Source of the DNA: WHSW01 sp963846165
Lineage (GTDB): Bacteria; Actinomycetota; Thermoleophilia; Solirubrobacterales; 70-9
DNA: 64,000 nucleotides
Direction of reading: 5' to 3'
NCBI GenBank assembly: GCA_963846165.1
Contig: CAWJUU010000005.1
Span: 1-64,000 of the forward strand
Shown: one piece after another, positions 45,001-53,117 of the stretch
How the letters are laid out: every line of letters starts with the position of its first letter
Position numbering within the stretch: position 1 is the stretch's first letter
Notes under the pieces: generated by a model
Told to the model about the DNA's origin: nothing
Seen by the model: only the letters and a program-made list of their open reading frames with translations
The model's database searches: none
Translations under genes and position numbers: made by a program

Positions 45001-45508
45001 GCACCACCGCGTTGCCGGCCGCGAGCGCCGGAACGCAGTCGCCGAATGAGTTGTTGAGCGGGTAGTTCCAGGGCCCGATCACACCGACGACACCGAGCGC
45101 CGCGTAGCGAACGACGAGCTTGCGGCCGCGAACCAGCGGCGAGGCCGACTCGATCTCCTCATCGGCGAGGTAGAGCGGCGCTTGGCGGGCCCAGAACTCG
45201 AGCGACATCAGCCCGTAGGAGAGCTCGGCGAACTGCGTCTCATCGACCGGGCGGCCGGTCTCGGCGACGATCGCGCCGACGACCCGCTCGGCGTTGGCGA
45301 CCATCCAGCGGCGAGCGTCGAGCAGTACCTTCGCCCGGGCCTCGAAGCCGGCCTCGGCCCAGGCCGGCTGCGCCGCGCGTGCCGCCGCGACCAGCGCATG
45401 GACCTCTTCGGCGCCGAGCTCGGGGACGGTGGCGATCGTCTCCCCGGTGGCCGGGTTCTCGACCTCGATTCCGGCCCGCGTCGCCTCGGCGGTGCCCCCG
45501 TCTGGCAT
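42017..45508 (-). CDS. Bifunctional aldehyde dehydrogenase - GMC alcohol oxidase fusion
   Basis: 1163 residues in one uninterrupted frame from ATG 45508. Residues ~10-475 are an NAD(P)-dependent aldehyde dehydrogenase: PWNYP with Asn ~148, catalytic Glu ~244 (LELGGKDP), catalytic Cys ~277 (NNSGQVCISVERI) and EETFGP ~375. Residues ~505-650 are a helical linker like the N-terminal domain of long-chain alcohol oxidases. Residues ~665-1160 are a GMC oxidoreductase: FAD loop VVGSGAGGGVVAGEL, GGGTVINWTNCLR, active-site His ~1100 (SAHQMGSCRMG) and the closing SGTNPMLTIMALARR. The protein should oxidise an alcohol to aldehyde and then to the acid without releasing the intermediate. An RDD gene 12 bases upstream is likely in the same transcript. 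Confidence 0.9.
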   Translation of the reverse strand: MPDGGTAEATRAGIEVENPATGETIATVPELGAEEVHALVAAARAAQPAWAEAGFEARAKVLLDARRWMVANAERVVGAIVAETGRPVDETQFAELSYGLMSLEFWARQAPLYLADEEIESASPLVRGRKLVVRYAALGVVGVIGPWNYPLNNSFGDCVPALAAGNAVVLKPSEVTPLTSILLAEMLTESGLPEGVFQIATGRGETGAALIDEVDFVMFTGSVATGKKVMAKAAETLTPVSLELGGKDPMIVLADADLERAANAAISYGLNNSGQVCISVERIYVEEAVHDEFLERVAGKVEALRQGPPGEPGTVDVGAIIFPPQLELIEAHVRDAVDKGARVVTGGERGEGPGRFYKPTVLADVDHSMLCMTEETFGPTLPVMSVRDADHAVELANDGPYGLQASVWTRDHERGEEIARRVEAGTAIVNDAQMNYAALELPMGGWKASGLGSRHGPDGIRKYTKRQSLMVTPGYAPSREAHHFPYSAEVSRAIGEAFALLATSDLLDDRRRATLAALCDTFIPSLDPPEGEADPHGFWVRSASDAAVPEGLEIALLQAGLPDEQIAGLRELLDWLAENGIAAATPLEAREQIIEGFCEGSPEALAGITTLRNITATLFYALPDLGTGRNPTWDAIGYPGPISSPPDRERPLRIRRPAPDELLEADVCVVGSGAGGGVVAGELAAAGKSVVVLELGGYYDDRDFDQLEISAYQRMYLNGGPFPTADGQISIVAGKAVGGGTVINWTNCLRTHEWVREEWAAEHGLEGLDGPEFDAHLDAVSERINVNGDCSDLNGPHQRLLQACERFGHDFRPVTRNADRDRYDPESAAYMGFGDQSGSKLSTAKTYLLDAQAHGAEILAGCRAERVLVSDGRAAGVEAVFTDPAAPAGDGAPTRVTVRAPVVVVACGSIESPALLLRSGIGGPAAGDFLRLHPTAAVTAYYDEPQNWCWGPPQAALSHEFADLGDGHGYLIEGAQSTTGLFAGAIPWRSGADHKRRMKDWALAAPLINLTREQGHGRVTIDDAGDAVTHYPVTDEVDIRNIRAGVEQLIRIHEAAGATEIVGSARKAGDWRRGDDLDAFVADVTGQPIAPCEFTLFSAHQMGSCRMGADPASSVTNPWGELHDTPGVWIGDASAFPSASGTNPMLTIMALARRTAHAIAAAR

Positions 45509-45520
45509 CAGAGGGCGAGT

Positions 45521-46480
45521 CTATTCGGCGGCGTGGGCTCGCGGGGCGAACGGGCCCAGCGGGTCGACCGGGACGACGTCGGTGTCCGCGCGGCGGTCCC
45601 ACCACCCGCGGCGGTCGTCGTGGGTGAGCACGCCGAGCAGCCCGAGCCCGAACGGGATCACGGCGAGGACGAGGCCGACGAGCCTCCGGCGGGCTCGCCG
45701 CAGGCCGAGCTCCGGCGAGCCGTCGTGGTCCTCGATCCGGATCGAGATCAGGCGCATCCCGGGCGTCTGGCCGGCCAGCGACCAGAAGCCCAGCAGGTAG
45801 ACCGAGCCGAAGACGGTCCAGGCGCCGAGCCCGAAGACGACCCCGGCGGTCGACACACCGTCGGGGTCGCCAAGCGCGGAGGCCACGAACCCGAGCAGGG
45901 CGGCGGTGGCGAGGAAGATCACGTTCAGGATCGCCGCGTCGAGCAGGCCGGCGACCGAGCGCGTGATCAGGCCGGCGTGGGTCGTCGGCTTGCGTCGTGG
46001 CCTGCCGATGACGCGACGGACGAAGCGCTCGAGTCCCTCGTCGAGCCGCATCGCGACGTCGCGGATCTTGCGGCCGATGTCGCGCACCAACCCGATGCCC
46101 TGGGCCGCGATCGCGGCGCGCAGCTCCGGCGCGTCGGCGATCCGCTCGATCAGCTTCTGCGCCTCGTCGGAGGCCAGCAGGCGGTCCCAGACGTGGTCGA
46201 CGAGCGGCGAGTCGATGATCTCTTCCGCCGCGCGCTCGACCGCCGGGCTGGCGAGCGTGCGCTGGAGGGCGTCCTGGGCGGCATCCGACTCGAGCACCCG
46301 GACGATCGCGCGCTCGACCGCCGGGCTCTCGAGCGCTCGCACGATCGCCTCCTCGGTCGTGCGCTCGACCGCGTCGTCTATTCCGGTCGCCGAAACGACT
46401 CGCTCGGCGCCGCGCGCGCCGATCCCGAGCAGGTTCGACAGCGGCGTCGCGCGGCGAGGGGGGTCGGGAGTGGGCGCCAT
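45521..46480 (-). CDS. RDD family membrane protein
   Basis: 319 residues. The N-terminal half (~1-165) is soluble and made of repeated SPAVERAIVRVLES-type helical units (VERAxxRxLxS), an unusual extension. The C-terminal half is the RDD module: ITRSVAGLLDAAILNVIFLA, three to four membrane segments and the GQTPGMRLISIRIEDHDG signature. RDD proteins are often described as transporters or stress-related membrane proteins, with poorly defined substrates. It lies 12 bases upstream of the ALDH-GMC gene and divergent from the metallophosphoesterase gene. Confidence 0.83.
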   Translation of the reverse strand: MAPTPDPPRRATPLSNLLGIGARGAERVVSATGIDDAVERTTEEAIVRALESPAVERAIVRVLESDAAQDALQRTLASPAVERAAEEIIDSPLVDHVWDRLLASDEAQKLIERIADAPELRAAIAAQGIGLVRDIGRKIRDVAMRLDEGLERFVRRVIGRPRRKPTTHAGLITRSVAGLLDAAILNVIFLATAALLGFVASALGDPDGVSTAGVVFGLGAWTVFGSVYLLGFWSLAGQTPGMRLISIRIEDHDGSPELGLRRARRRLVGLVLAVIPFGLGLLGVLTHDDRRGWWDRRADTDVVPVDPLGPFAPRAHAAE

Positions 46481-46521
46481 CGTCGAATCGTCCCGTCCGC
46501 GACGGTCGGAACCATGCGAGC

Positions 46522-47631
46522 GTGCGCACGGTCGTGATCTCGGATCTGCACCTGGGCCTCGGCAGCGGCGCCGACCTCCTGCGCCAAGAGCGCTTCCGCG
46601 ACCTGCTGATGGCGAGGCTCGACGACGTCGACCGCCTGATCCTGCTCGGAGACGTGCTCGAGCTCCGGGACCGCCCGCTGCCCGAGGTGCTCGACACGGC
46701 CGCGCCGATGCTCTCGACCCTCGGCGAGGCGTTTGCCGGGCGCGAGCTGATCTTCGTCCCCGGCAACCACGACCACCACCTGATCGAGCCCTGGCTCGAG
46801 GCGCGGATCCTGTCTGGCGAGCCCGCGCTCGGGCTCGAGCAGACCGGCGCCCCGAAGGGGACCGCGTTCGAGGCGCTGGCGAGGCTCGCGGCGCCGGCAG
46901 AGCTCCGCTTCGCCTACCCGGGGCTCTGGCTTCGCGACGACGTCTACGCGACCCACGGCCACTACCTCGACCGCCACCTCACCGTGCCGACGATCGAACG
47001 GCTCGGCGTGGCGATGGTCGAACGAGCGCTCGGCGTTCCCGGCGGAGGGCGGGACCCTCTCGCGCCGCCCGACGACCACGACCCGGACCGCATCGACGAA
47101 TACGAGCGCGTGCAAACACCGGTCTACGCGCTGCTTCACGGGCTCGCGCAAGCGACCACGGGTGAGCACCGCGGCGGCCCGGGCCCCTCGGTGCGGATCT
47201 GGCAGATGCTCGGCGGCGGCGAGAGCCGCTCGGCGAAGATCCGTGGCTGGCTGCTGGGCGCGGTCGCCGTCCCAGGAGCGGTCGGCGTCGCGAACCGGCT
47301 TGGCCTCGGCCCGGTGCGCTCCGACCTCTCGGCGGGCGCAATCGCGCGCGCCGGATTCGAGGCGATGAGCGGCGTGGTCGAGGCGCTTTCGATCGATGCC
47401 GCACACGTGATCTTCGGGCACACTCACCGCCGCGGCAGCCCGAAGCGCCAGCCGCCGGCGAAGCTCTGGAACACCGGGAGCTGGGTCCACTCCCCGGCGC
47501 TGCTCGGCCCGAGTGCGGCCGAGAGCCCCTACTGGCCGGGGACGATCTGCGTGGTGGAGGATGACGGCGCGCCAACGCTCGACCACACCCTCGACGGCCT
47601 TAGCCGGGCCGAACTCGCCGGCGACGACTGA
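46522..47631 (+). CDS. Calcineurin-like metallophosphoesterase
   Basis: 369 residues from GTG 46522. The five metal-binding blocks are visible: VVISDLHLG at the N-terminus, LILLGDVLEL, VPGNHDHH, YATHGHYLD and IFGHTHRR. These bind a dinuclear metal centre that cleaves phosphomono- or diesters. Between blocks IV and V lies an insertion of ~130 residues with a helical bundle and AKIRGWLLGAVAVPGAVGVA, possibly membrane-interacting. The substrate is unknown: UDP-diacylglucosamine hydrolase-like and nucleotide-phosphodiesterase roles are both possible. It is followed by a MerR-type regulator 55 bases downstream. Confidence 0.88.
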   Translation: MRTVVISDLHLGLGSGADLLRQERFRDLLMARLDDVDRLILLGDVLELRDRPLPEVLDTAAPMLSTLGEAFAGRELIFVPGNHDHHLIEPWLEARILSGEPALGLEQTGAPKGTAFEALARLAAPAELRFAYPGLWLRDDVYATHGHYLDRHLTVPTIERLGVAMVERALGVPGGGRDPLAPPDDHDPDRIDEYERVQTPVYALLHGLAQATTGEHRGGPGPSVRIWQMLGGGESRSAKIRGWLLGAVAVPGAVGVANRLGLGPVRSDLSAGAIARAGFEAMSGVVEALSIDAAHVIFGHTHRRGSPKRQPPAKLWNTGSWVHSPALLGPSAAESPYWPGTICVVEDDGAPTLDHTLDGLSRAELAGDD

Positions 47632-47686
47632 GCCGCCGCAATGTCACATCCAGCGATGGGCCATCGGCGGCCGTAGAATCGCTGCG

Positions 47687-48428
47687 ATGAGCCAGGCGAC
47701 CGAAGAGCTGACGATCGACGAGCTCGCGCGACGCACCGGGATGACGGTGCGCAACATCCGCGCCCACCAGTCGCGCGGCCTGCTCCCCGCTCCCGACGTT
47801 CGCGGCCGCACCGGCTTCTACGGGCCCGAGCACGAGTCGCGGATCAACCTGATCCGCGAGCTGCAGGCCGACGGCTTCAAGCTCGAGACGATCTCCCGCC
47901 TGCTCGACAGCGCCGGCGGCTCGAGCGAGGAGGTGCTGCGGTTCACGCGCGCGGTCAAGGCGCCGTTCGAGGACGAGCAGCCGCAGATCGTCAGCGCCGC
48001 CGAGCTCGCCGAGCGCTGGGGCGGGAGTGAGGCCGCGCCGGAGCTCCTGCGCAAGTCCGAGAAGCTCGGCATCCTGCGCCCGCTGCCCGACGGGCAACTT
48101 CGAGGAGCTGAGCCCGCGACTCGGCCGCGCGAGCGCCGAGCTCGCGGCGCTCGGGATCCCGGCGGAGACGGCGGTCGAGGTCGCGGCCGAGCTGCGCAAG
48201 CACTCCGAGGCGGTCGCCAAGACCTTCACCAGGCTGTTCATCGAGCAGGTCTGGAAGCCGTTCGAGGACCAGGGCAGGCCCGAGCACGACCTGCCCGCGG
48301 TCCGCGACGCAATCGAGCGCCTGCGGCCGCTGGCCTCCGACGCGCTGCTGGCGATGTTCCAGCTGGTGATGACCGAGGCGGTCGAGGACCGTATGGGCCG
48401 CGAGCTCGACCGGATCCAAAAGCGCTAG
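47687..48428 (+). CDS. MerR family regulator, one frameshift
   Basis: Starts at ATG 47687. The N-terminal winged HTH is clear: ELTIDELARRTGMTVRNIRA, then HQSRGLLPAPDVRGRTGFYG and INLIRELQADGFKLETISRL. The GGG at 48092-48094 should be GG: the frame changes there, and the corrected protein continues GNFEELSPRLGRASAELAAL to the stop at 48428 (247 codons). The long C-terminal helical domain (~120 residues) is typical of MerR-like regulators that bind hydrophobic or peptide effectors and lack the metal-binding cysteines. The target genes are not evident. The inverted-repeat element starts just downstream. Confidence 0.85.
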
Positions 48429-48460
48429 GAGCGGCAAAGCGCCGCTGGTTCGTGGCGGGG

Positions 48461-48796
48461 GTGGCGTTCCGCTCCGGCGTGAGCGGGGCACCGGCGTGGA
48501 CTGTTGTCAGTGAGGAGGAGGGATCGGGTGCGAGGCGTGGGTGGACTCTCGGTTGCGAACCGGGTGTCGCCAACACCACACGCATCGCCGATCGGGTGAC
48601 GATTGTGGTGTTTACCCCCTATAGCGAGGCAAACACCACACGCAGCGACGATCGGGCCGCGCGTGTGGTGTTAGCGAGATCCGAAGCGATCCGCCACCCG
48701 ATCGCGCGCACTCACCACCGCCGCCCTGCCCAACCACCCTCCCTCACCGACACCGAACCACCCCGGCGCCCCACCCACGCCGGAGCGGAACGCCAC
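48461..48796. repeat. Inverted-repeat element with two internal tandem hairpins (MITE-like or structured RNA)
   Basis: The ends are perfect 21-base inverted repeats (48461-48481 and 48776-48796; GTGGCGTTCCGCTCCGGCGT is the first 20 bases), with weaker similarity continuing ~40 bases inward. In the centre are two 41-base units, 60 bases apart: 48572-48612 and 48632-48672. Each starts AACACCACACGC, has CGATCGGG in the loop and ends TGTGGTGTT, so each folds into a hairpin (9 and 12 base pairs at the base). No convincing protein is encoded. It could be a miniature transposable element or an RNA structure between the MerR gene and the convergent hydrolase. Confidence 0.7.
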
Positions 48797-48804
48797 CCAC
48801 TCCG

Positions 48805-49717
48805 TCAGGCCGCCGCGAGATCGCCTCCGGCGATCAGCCGCTCTCGGATCGTCGACGTGTCGAGCTCGGCCGCCTCGGTGGAGGCGACGAACTCGGCCAG
48901 CAGACGCGAGAACTCGTGCGGGCGCTCGAGCTGCGGGAAGTGGCCGACGCCGGCGAGGAGCTCGAAGCGGCTGCCGGGCATCGCCTCGTGCGCGGCGCGG
49001 CCATGGTCGGCGGGGATCACCGGGTCGGCCTCGCCCCAGACGATCAGCGATGGCACCGACGCCGCAAGGTAGAGGCGGTCGAGCGCGCTCACCCGCTGAC
49101 CGCTGCGGTCGAGGACCGCGCGCATCGTCTCGATGAACGCCGCGCGGGCCTCCGCGTCGCCAAGCGAGGCATAGCCGCGCGCGACCTCGGCCAGATCGGT
49201 GCCGGCCTGAAGCCGAAGCAAGCCGATCGCCCTGCCGACGGCCTCGCCCGCCGCCAGCACCCGCGGCGTGCGTGATCCACGGCAGGACCAGCTCGGAGCC
49301 CGGCAGGGTCGAGGCGCGCAGCAGCGGATGGACCTCGCGCCCGAGGCCACCGCTCGAGACGAGCACGAGGCGTTCGCAGCGCTCGGGGAACTGATAGGCG
49401 AACTGCATCGCGATCCCGCCGCCGAGCGAGTGGCCGACGACGGTCGCGCGGTCGTGGCCGAGAGCCACCATCGTGTCGCGTACGGCGCTCGCGTAGGCGC
49501 CGAGCGAGTAGTCGCCACGAGGCTTGGCCGACTCGCCGTGGCCGAGCAGGTCCGGCGCCAGCACGGTGTGCGCGGCGGCGAGGTGCTCGATCGCGGGCTC
49601 CCATTGCTGCGAGCGGCCGGTGATCCCGTGGATGAGGACGACGAGCGGCCCCTCGCCCGCCTGGCGGAAGCAGACGCGGTGGCCGTGAAGCTGGATCGCT
49701 TTGGTCTGTTTTGACAT
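48805..49717 (-). CDS. Alpha/beta-fold hydrolase, one frameshift
   Basis: Starts at ATG 49717. Motifs: VVLIHGITGRSQQWEP, DLLGHGESAKP, nucleophile Ser in VVGHSLGGGIAMQFA, then after the frame change acid-side VPSLIVWGEADPVIP and His in LAGVGHFPQLERP. The CCC at 49260-49262 has one base too many: removing it joins LPWITHAA to VLAAGEAVGRA (304 codons). It resembles polyhydroxyalkanoate depolymerase- or esterase-like hydrolases; the substrate is unknown. It is divergent from the acyl-CoA dehydrogenase gene, with a perfect palindrome in the 74-base gap. Confidence 0.85.
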
Positions 49718-49747
49718 GGCCGGGTCTAACCCTTACCGTTTGCGATG

Positions 49748-49765
49748 TTACATAGGCCAATGTAA
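49748..49765. promoter_or_regulatory. Probable operator: TTACAT-N6-ATGTAA
   Basis: A perfect inverted repeat in the middle of the divergent gap between the hydrolase (start 49717) and the acyl-CoA dehydrogenase (start 49792). Its A/T-rich half-sites stand out from the GC-rich background. A TetR- or FadR-like regulator could control both genes from here; none is adjacent. Confidence 0.55.
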
Positions 49766-49791
49766 GCAACTTCCCTGGAGCAGCGCAGAAC

Positions 49792-51080
49792 TTGAACGCC
49801 ACCACCGCCGAGGAGCTCGTCGAGCAGGCCGGACCGGTTCCGGCCAGACTCGGGCAACCCTCAACCCCCACCTTCTCGCTCGAGCTCAACCAGGACCAGA
49901 AGGACATCCGCGACTGGGTCCACGGCTTCGCAGCCGACGTGGTCCGCCCCGCCGCCGCCGAGTGGGACGAGCGCGAGGAGACCCCTTGGCCGGTGATCGG
50001 TGAGGCCGCGAAGATCGGCCTCTACGGCTACGAGGGCTTGGCCCAGTTCTGGTTCGACGAGTCGGGCTTGACGCTGCCGCTCGTCAACGAGGAGCTGTTC
50101 TGGGGCGATGCCGGGATCGGGATGTCGATCATGGGCACCTCGCTCGCGGTCGCCGCGATCTTCGGCCAGGGCACGCCCGGAGCAGATGGCTGAGTGGATC
50201 GCGCCGCTGCTTCGGCACCGCCGACGACCCCAAGGTCGCCTCCTTCTGCTCCTCCGAGCCCGACGCGGGCTCCGACGTCTCGGCGATCCGCACCAACGCC
50301 AGGTACGACGAGGGCACCGACGAATGGGTGATCAACGGCCAGAAGGCGTGGGCGACCAACGGCGGGATCGCCGACGTCCACGTCGTCATCGCCTCGGTCG
50401 ACCGCGAGCTCGGCTCGCGCGGCCACGCAGCGTTCATCGTCCCCCCGGGCACCAAGGGCCTCGAGCAGGGCGCGAAGCTGCGCAAGCACGGCATCCGCGC
50501 CTCGCATACCGCCGACATCCATCTCGACGACTGCCGCGTCCCCGGCGCCTGCCTGCTCGGCGGCAGGGAGAAGCTCGACGAGCGCCTCGCCCGGGTGCGG
50601 GAGGGCAAGAAGGGCCAGTCCCAGGCCGCGATGCAGACCTTCGAGGCGAGTCGGCCGACGGTCGGCGCCCAAGCGCTCGGGATCGCCCGCGCCGCCTACG
50701 AGTACGCGCTCGACTACGCCAAGGAGCGCCGCCAGTTCGGCAAGGCGATCATCGAGAACCAGGCGATCGCGTTCACGCTCGCCGACATGAAGACCGAGAT
50801 CGATGCGGCTCGGCTGCTCGTCTGGCGGGCGGCGTGGATGGGCCGCAACCAGATCCCGTTCACCAACGCGGAGGGCTCGATGTCGAAGCTCAAGGCCGGC
50901 GAGGTTGCGACCTGGACCACCGAGCGCGCGATCCAGATCCTCGGCGGCAACGGCTACACCCGTGAGTACCCGGTCGAGCGCATGCACCGCGACGCGAAGA
51001 TCTACGACATCTTCGAGGGCACGTCCGAGATCCAGCGCCTGGTGATCTCGCGCGCGATCTCGGGAGTGCAGATCAAGTAG
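49792..51080 (+). CDS. Acyl-CoA dehydrogenase, two frameshifts
   Basis: TTG start at 49792; 428 residues once one base is removed from CCC at ~50177-50179 and one near 50206. The repaired join reads GTPEQMAEWIAPCFGTADDP, the usual acyl-CoA dehydrogenase track. Other motifs: CSSEPDAGSDVSAIRTNA (FAD/substrate loop), INGQKAWATNGGIADVHVVI, YALDYAKERRQFGKAI, and the C-terminal AIQILGGNGYTREYPVERMH then IYDIFEGTSEIQRLVI, where the Glu before GTSEIQ is the catalytic base position of most members. It should oxidise an acyl-CoA to the enoyl-CoA with electron transfer to ETF. Divergent with the hydrolase, implying shared control. Confidence 0.9.
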
Positions 51081-51267
51081 CGACCAGAGGAGGGAACGCA
51101 GATGATTGACGAGCCTCGAGGTCGCGCTGCTCGCTGGTGCTCAACGGGCACGCCGACTTCGCGCTCGCGCCGCCCTTGGCGGAGCCGGCGCTCGCGGGGA
51201 TCGCTGCGATCGCAACGACAGCGAGCGCGCACGCGAGCGCTGCGCCCGTCCAGATTCCTGCCTTCAT
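51073..51267 (-). CDS. Small secreted protein
   Basis: 64 residues from ATG 51267, with GGAGGT five bases upstream. A clear signal peptide (WTGAALACALAVVAIAAIPA, cleavage probably after ASA) is followed by ~37 residues with one Cys (ACPLSTSEQRDLEARQ). Its stop overlaps the end of the convergent acyl-CoA dehydrogenase by 8 bases. Given the indel rate in this region the C-terminus may be altered. Function unknown. Confidence 0.55.
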   Translation of the reverse strand: MKAGIWTGAALACALAVVAIAAIPASAGSAKGGASAKSACPLSTSEQRDLEARQSSAFPPLVAT

Positions 51268-51319
51268 TGAAACCTCCAAGTCGATCCCTCTATGACTGGC
51301 GAGGCGCGATTCTAGTCTC

Positions 51320-52843
51320 GTGGCAACCGACCGGTCCACTACCGTCGGGGGCATGCCCGCGAGCAAGGGTTCGCGTGAGATCGCGGCGTCGGCCACCGGC
51401 GGAGCGACCGTCCAAGTGCCGGTGGGGGCCGGCGCCGAGCGAGCGCGCCTCTCCCCCGCGCTCACCTGGCTGTTCGAGCAGGGCGGCTTTCGCTACGCGA
51501 CGCTGAGCGTCGACGCGCTGCTGCTGCTCGCCGCGCTGGTCGCCGCCGATGCGATCGACCCCGCGGCCTCCTACCTCCCGGTGGCGCTCGTCAGTCCGCT
51601 GGCGCTGGTGCTGCTCGCGAGCCAGCGCCTGTACGACCCGCATGCCCAGATCGCCCTGCTCGACCGGGCAGCGGCGATCGCGGGATCGACGGCGATCGCG
51701 GCGATCGCGGTCGCCGGGCTGGTCGAACTGACCCGGCCGGCGGCCAGCGACGGCGACCTGATCGCGCTCCAGTTCGCGTTTGCAACCGTGCTCCTGCTCG
51801 GCTGGCGACTGACGTGGTCGGCGCTGCGGCTGCAGTCGAGGCGCTCGGGCCGCTCGGGCCGCCCGACCGTGATCGCCGGCGCCGGCGAGGTCGGCGCCCG
51901 GCTCGAGCAGCACCTGCGCGATCTCCGCGGCCTCGGCCTGATCCCGGTCGGCTTCGTCGACGCCCACCCCCCCTCCCGCGAGGAGCTCGGGCGGCGGGTC
52001 GGGCCGGTGCTCGGCTCGCCGGCCGAGTTCGACGCGATCGTCGACCGCAGCGCCGCCCGGCACGTGATCTTCGCCTTCCAGATCGACCCCGATCTGACCC
52101 TCCGCCCGCTGGTCCGGCGCTGCCAGGAACGCGGGCTGACGATGGCGATCGTCCCGCGGCTGTTCGACGACGCCACCAACCGCATGGTGCTCGAGCACAT
52201 CGGCGGAATCCCGGTCTTCGAGCTGAGCCAGGTCGACCCGAAGGGCTGGCAGTTCGCGATCAAGCACGGGTTCGACCGCAGCGTCTCGGCGGTGCTGCTC
52301 GTCCTGCTGTCACCGCTGCTTGCGGCTACCGCGATCGCGGTTCGGCTCTCCTCGCCGGGGCCAGTGCTCTTCCGCCAGCGCCGCGTCGGGCGTGACGGGC
52401 AGGTCTTCGACGTGCTCAAGTTTCGCTCGATGGTCTTCGACCCCGAGGGAGCCGGCAAGCCGGCGCTGGCGCCGGGGGCGGCGCCCGGAGGGATCGAGGG
52501 CGACGACCGGCGGACTCCCGTCGGCCGCTTCATCCGCGCCTGGTCGCTCGACGAGCTGCCCCAGCTCGTCAACGTCCTGCGCGGCGAGATGAGCCTGATC
52601 GGCCCGCGGCCCGAACGCCCCGAGCTCGTCGGCGACTTCGCCGAGCGGGTTCGCCGCTACGAAGAACGCCACCGGGTGCGCTCCGGGATCACCGGCTGGG
52701 CGCAGGTGCACGGGCTCGGCCCCGGCACCTCGCTCGCCGACCGCGCCGAGTACGACAACTGGTACATCCAGAATTGGTCTCTGTGGCTCGACGCGAAGAT
52801 CCTGCTGATGACGATCCCGGCGGTCCTGCGACCGTCGGAGTAG
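51320..52843 (+). CDS. Polyprenyl glycosylphosphotransferase (WbaP/WcaJ-like)
   Basis: 507 residues from GTG 51320; ATG 51353 is an alternative start. Four membrane segments (~60-165), then a Rossmann-like CoA-binding-type domain (TVIAGAGEVGARLEQHLRDL) and a fifth segment (VSAVLLVLLSPLLAATAIAV). The C-terminal sugar-transferase domain has FRQRRVGRDGQVFDVLKFRS, RFIRAWSLDELPQLVNVLRG with the catalytic D-E pair, EMSLIGPRPERPE, and RSGITGWAQVHG. It transfers a hexose-1-phosphate from UDP-sugar to undecaprenyl phosphate, the first step of exopolysaccharide repeat-unit assembly. It lies alone, ~44 kb from the glycan locus at the left edge, but could start the same product. Confidence 0.93.
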   Translation: MATDRSTTVGGMPASKGSREIAASATGGATVQVPVGAGAERARLSPALTWLFEQGGFRYATLSVDALLLLAALVAADAIDPAASYLPVALVSPLALVLLASQRLYDPHAQIALLDRAAAIAGSTAIAAIAVAGLVELTRPAASDGDLIALQFAFATVLLLGWRLTWSALRLQSRRSGRSGRPTVIAGAGEVGARLEQHLRDLRGLGLIPVGFVDAHPPSREELGRRVGPVLGSPAEFDAIVDRSAARHVIFAFQIDPDLTLRPLVRRCQERGLTMAIVPRLFDDATNRMVLEHIGGIPVFELSQVDPKGWQFAIKHGFDRSVSAVLLVLLSPLLAATAIAVRLSSPGPVLFRQRRVGRDGQVFDVLKFRSMVFDPEGAGKPALAPGAAPGGIEGDDRRTPVGRFIRAWSLDELPQLVNVLRGEMSLIGPRPERPELVGDFAERVRRYEERHRVRSGITGWAQVHGLGPGTSLADRAEYDNWYIQNWSLWLDAKILLMTIPAVLRPSE

Positions 52844-52885
52844 CGCGGGCGGTGGGGGCGTTCGCTCGCGCGTGGGCGGGCCGCC

Positions 52886-52928
52886 GTTTGATGCATCTGG
52901 GGCATATAGCGCCCAAGATCGATCAAAC
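52886..52928. repeat. Nested palindrome in the 52844-53117 gap
   Basis: GTTTGAT (52886-52892) pairs with ATCAAAC (52922-52928); inside, GGGC (52900-52903) pairs with GCCC (52911-52914) around ATATAGC. The A/T-rich arms and loop stand out from the local 75% GC. It may act as a terminator for the glycosylphosphotransferase or as an operator. The rest of the gap shows no gene. Confidence 0.5.
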
Positions 52929-53117
52929 GCGGCGCTGATTTCCTTCGGTTGACGGCTTACGTAGCCCATGGACTACCTAGTCCGTCACTCGCGCCGCCGA
53001 AGCCCGGCTCACCGATCCCCGCGCGTACCCGGCCGAGCGCCTGATCGTCCACGCCGATTGGCTGCTCGGGCAGCTCGAGTCCTAGCGCCGTCGCCCCGAG
53101 CGGGTAGCGTGCCGCCG

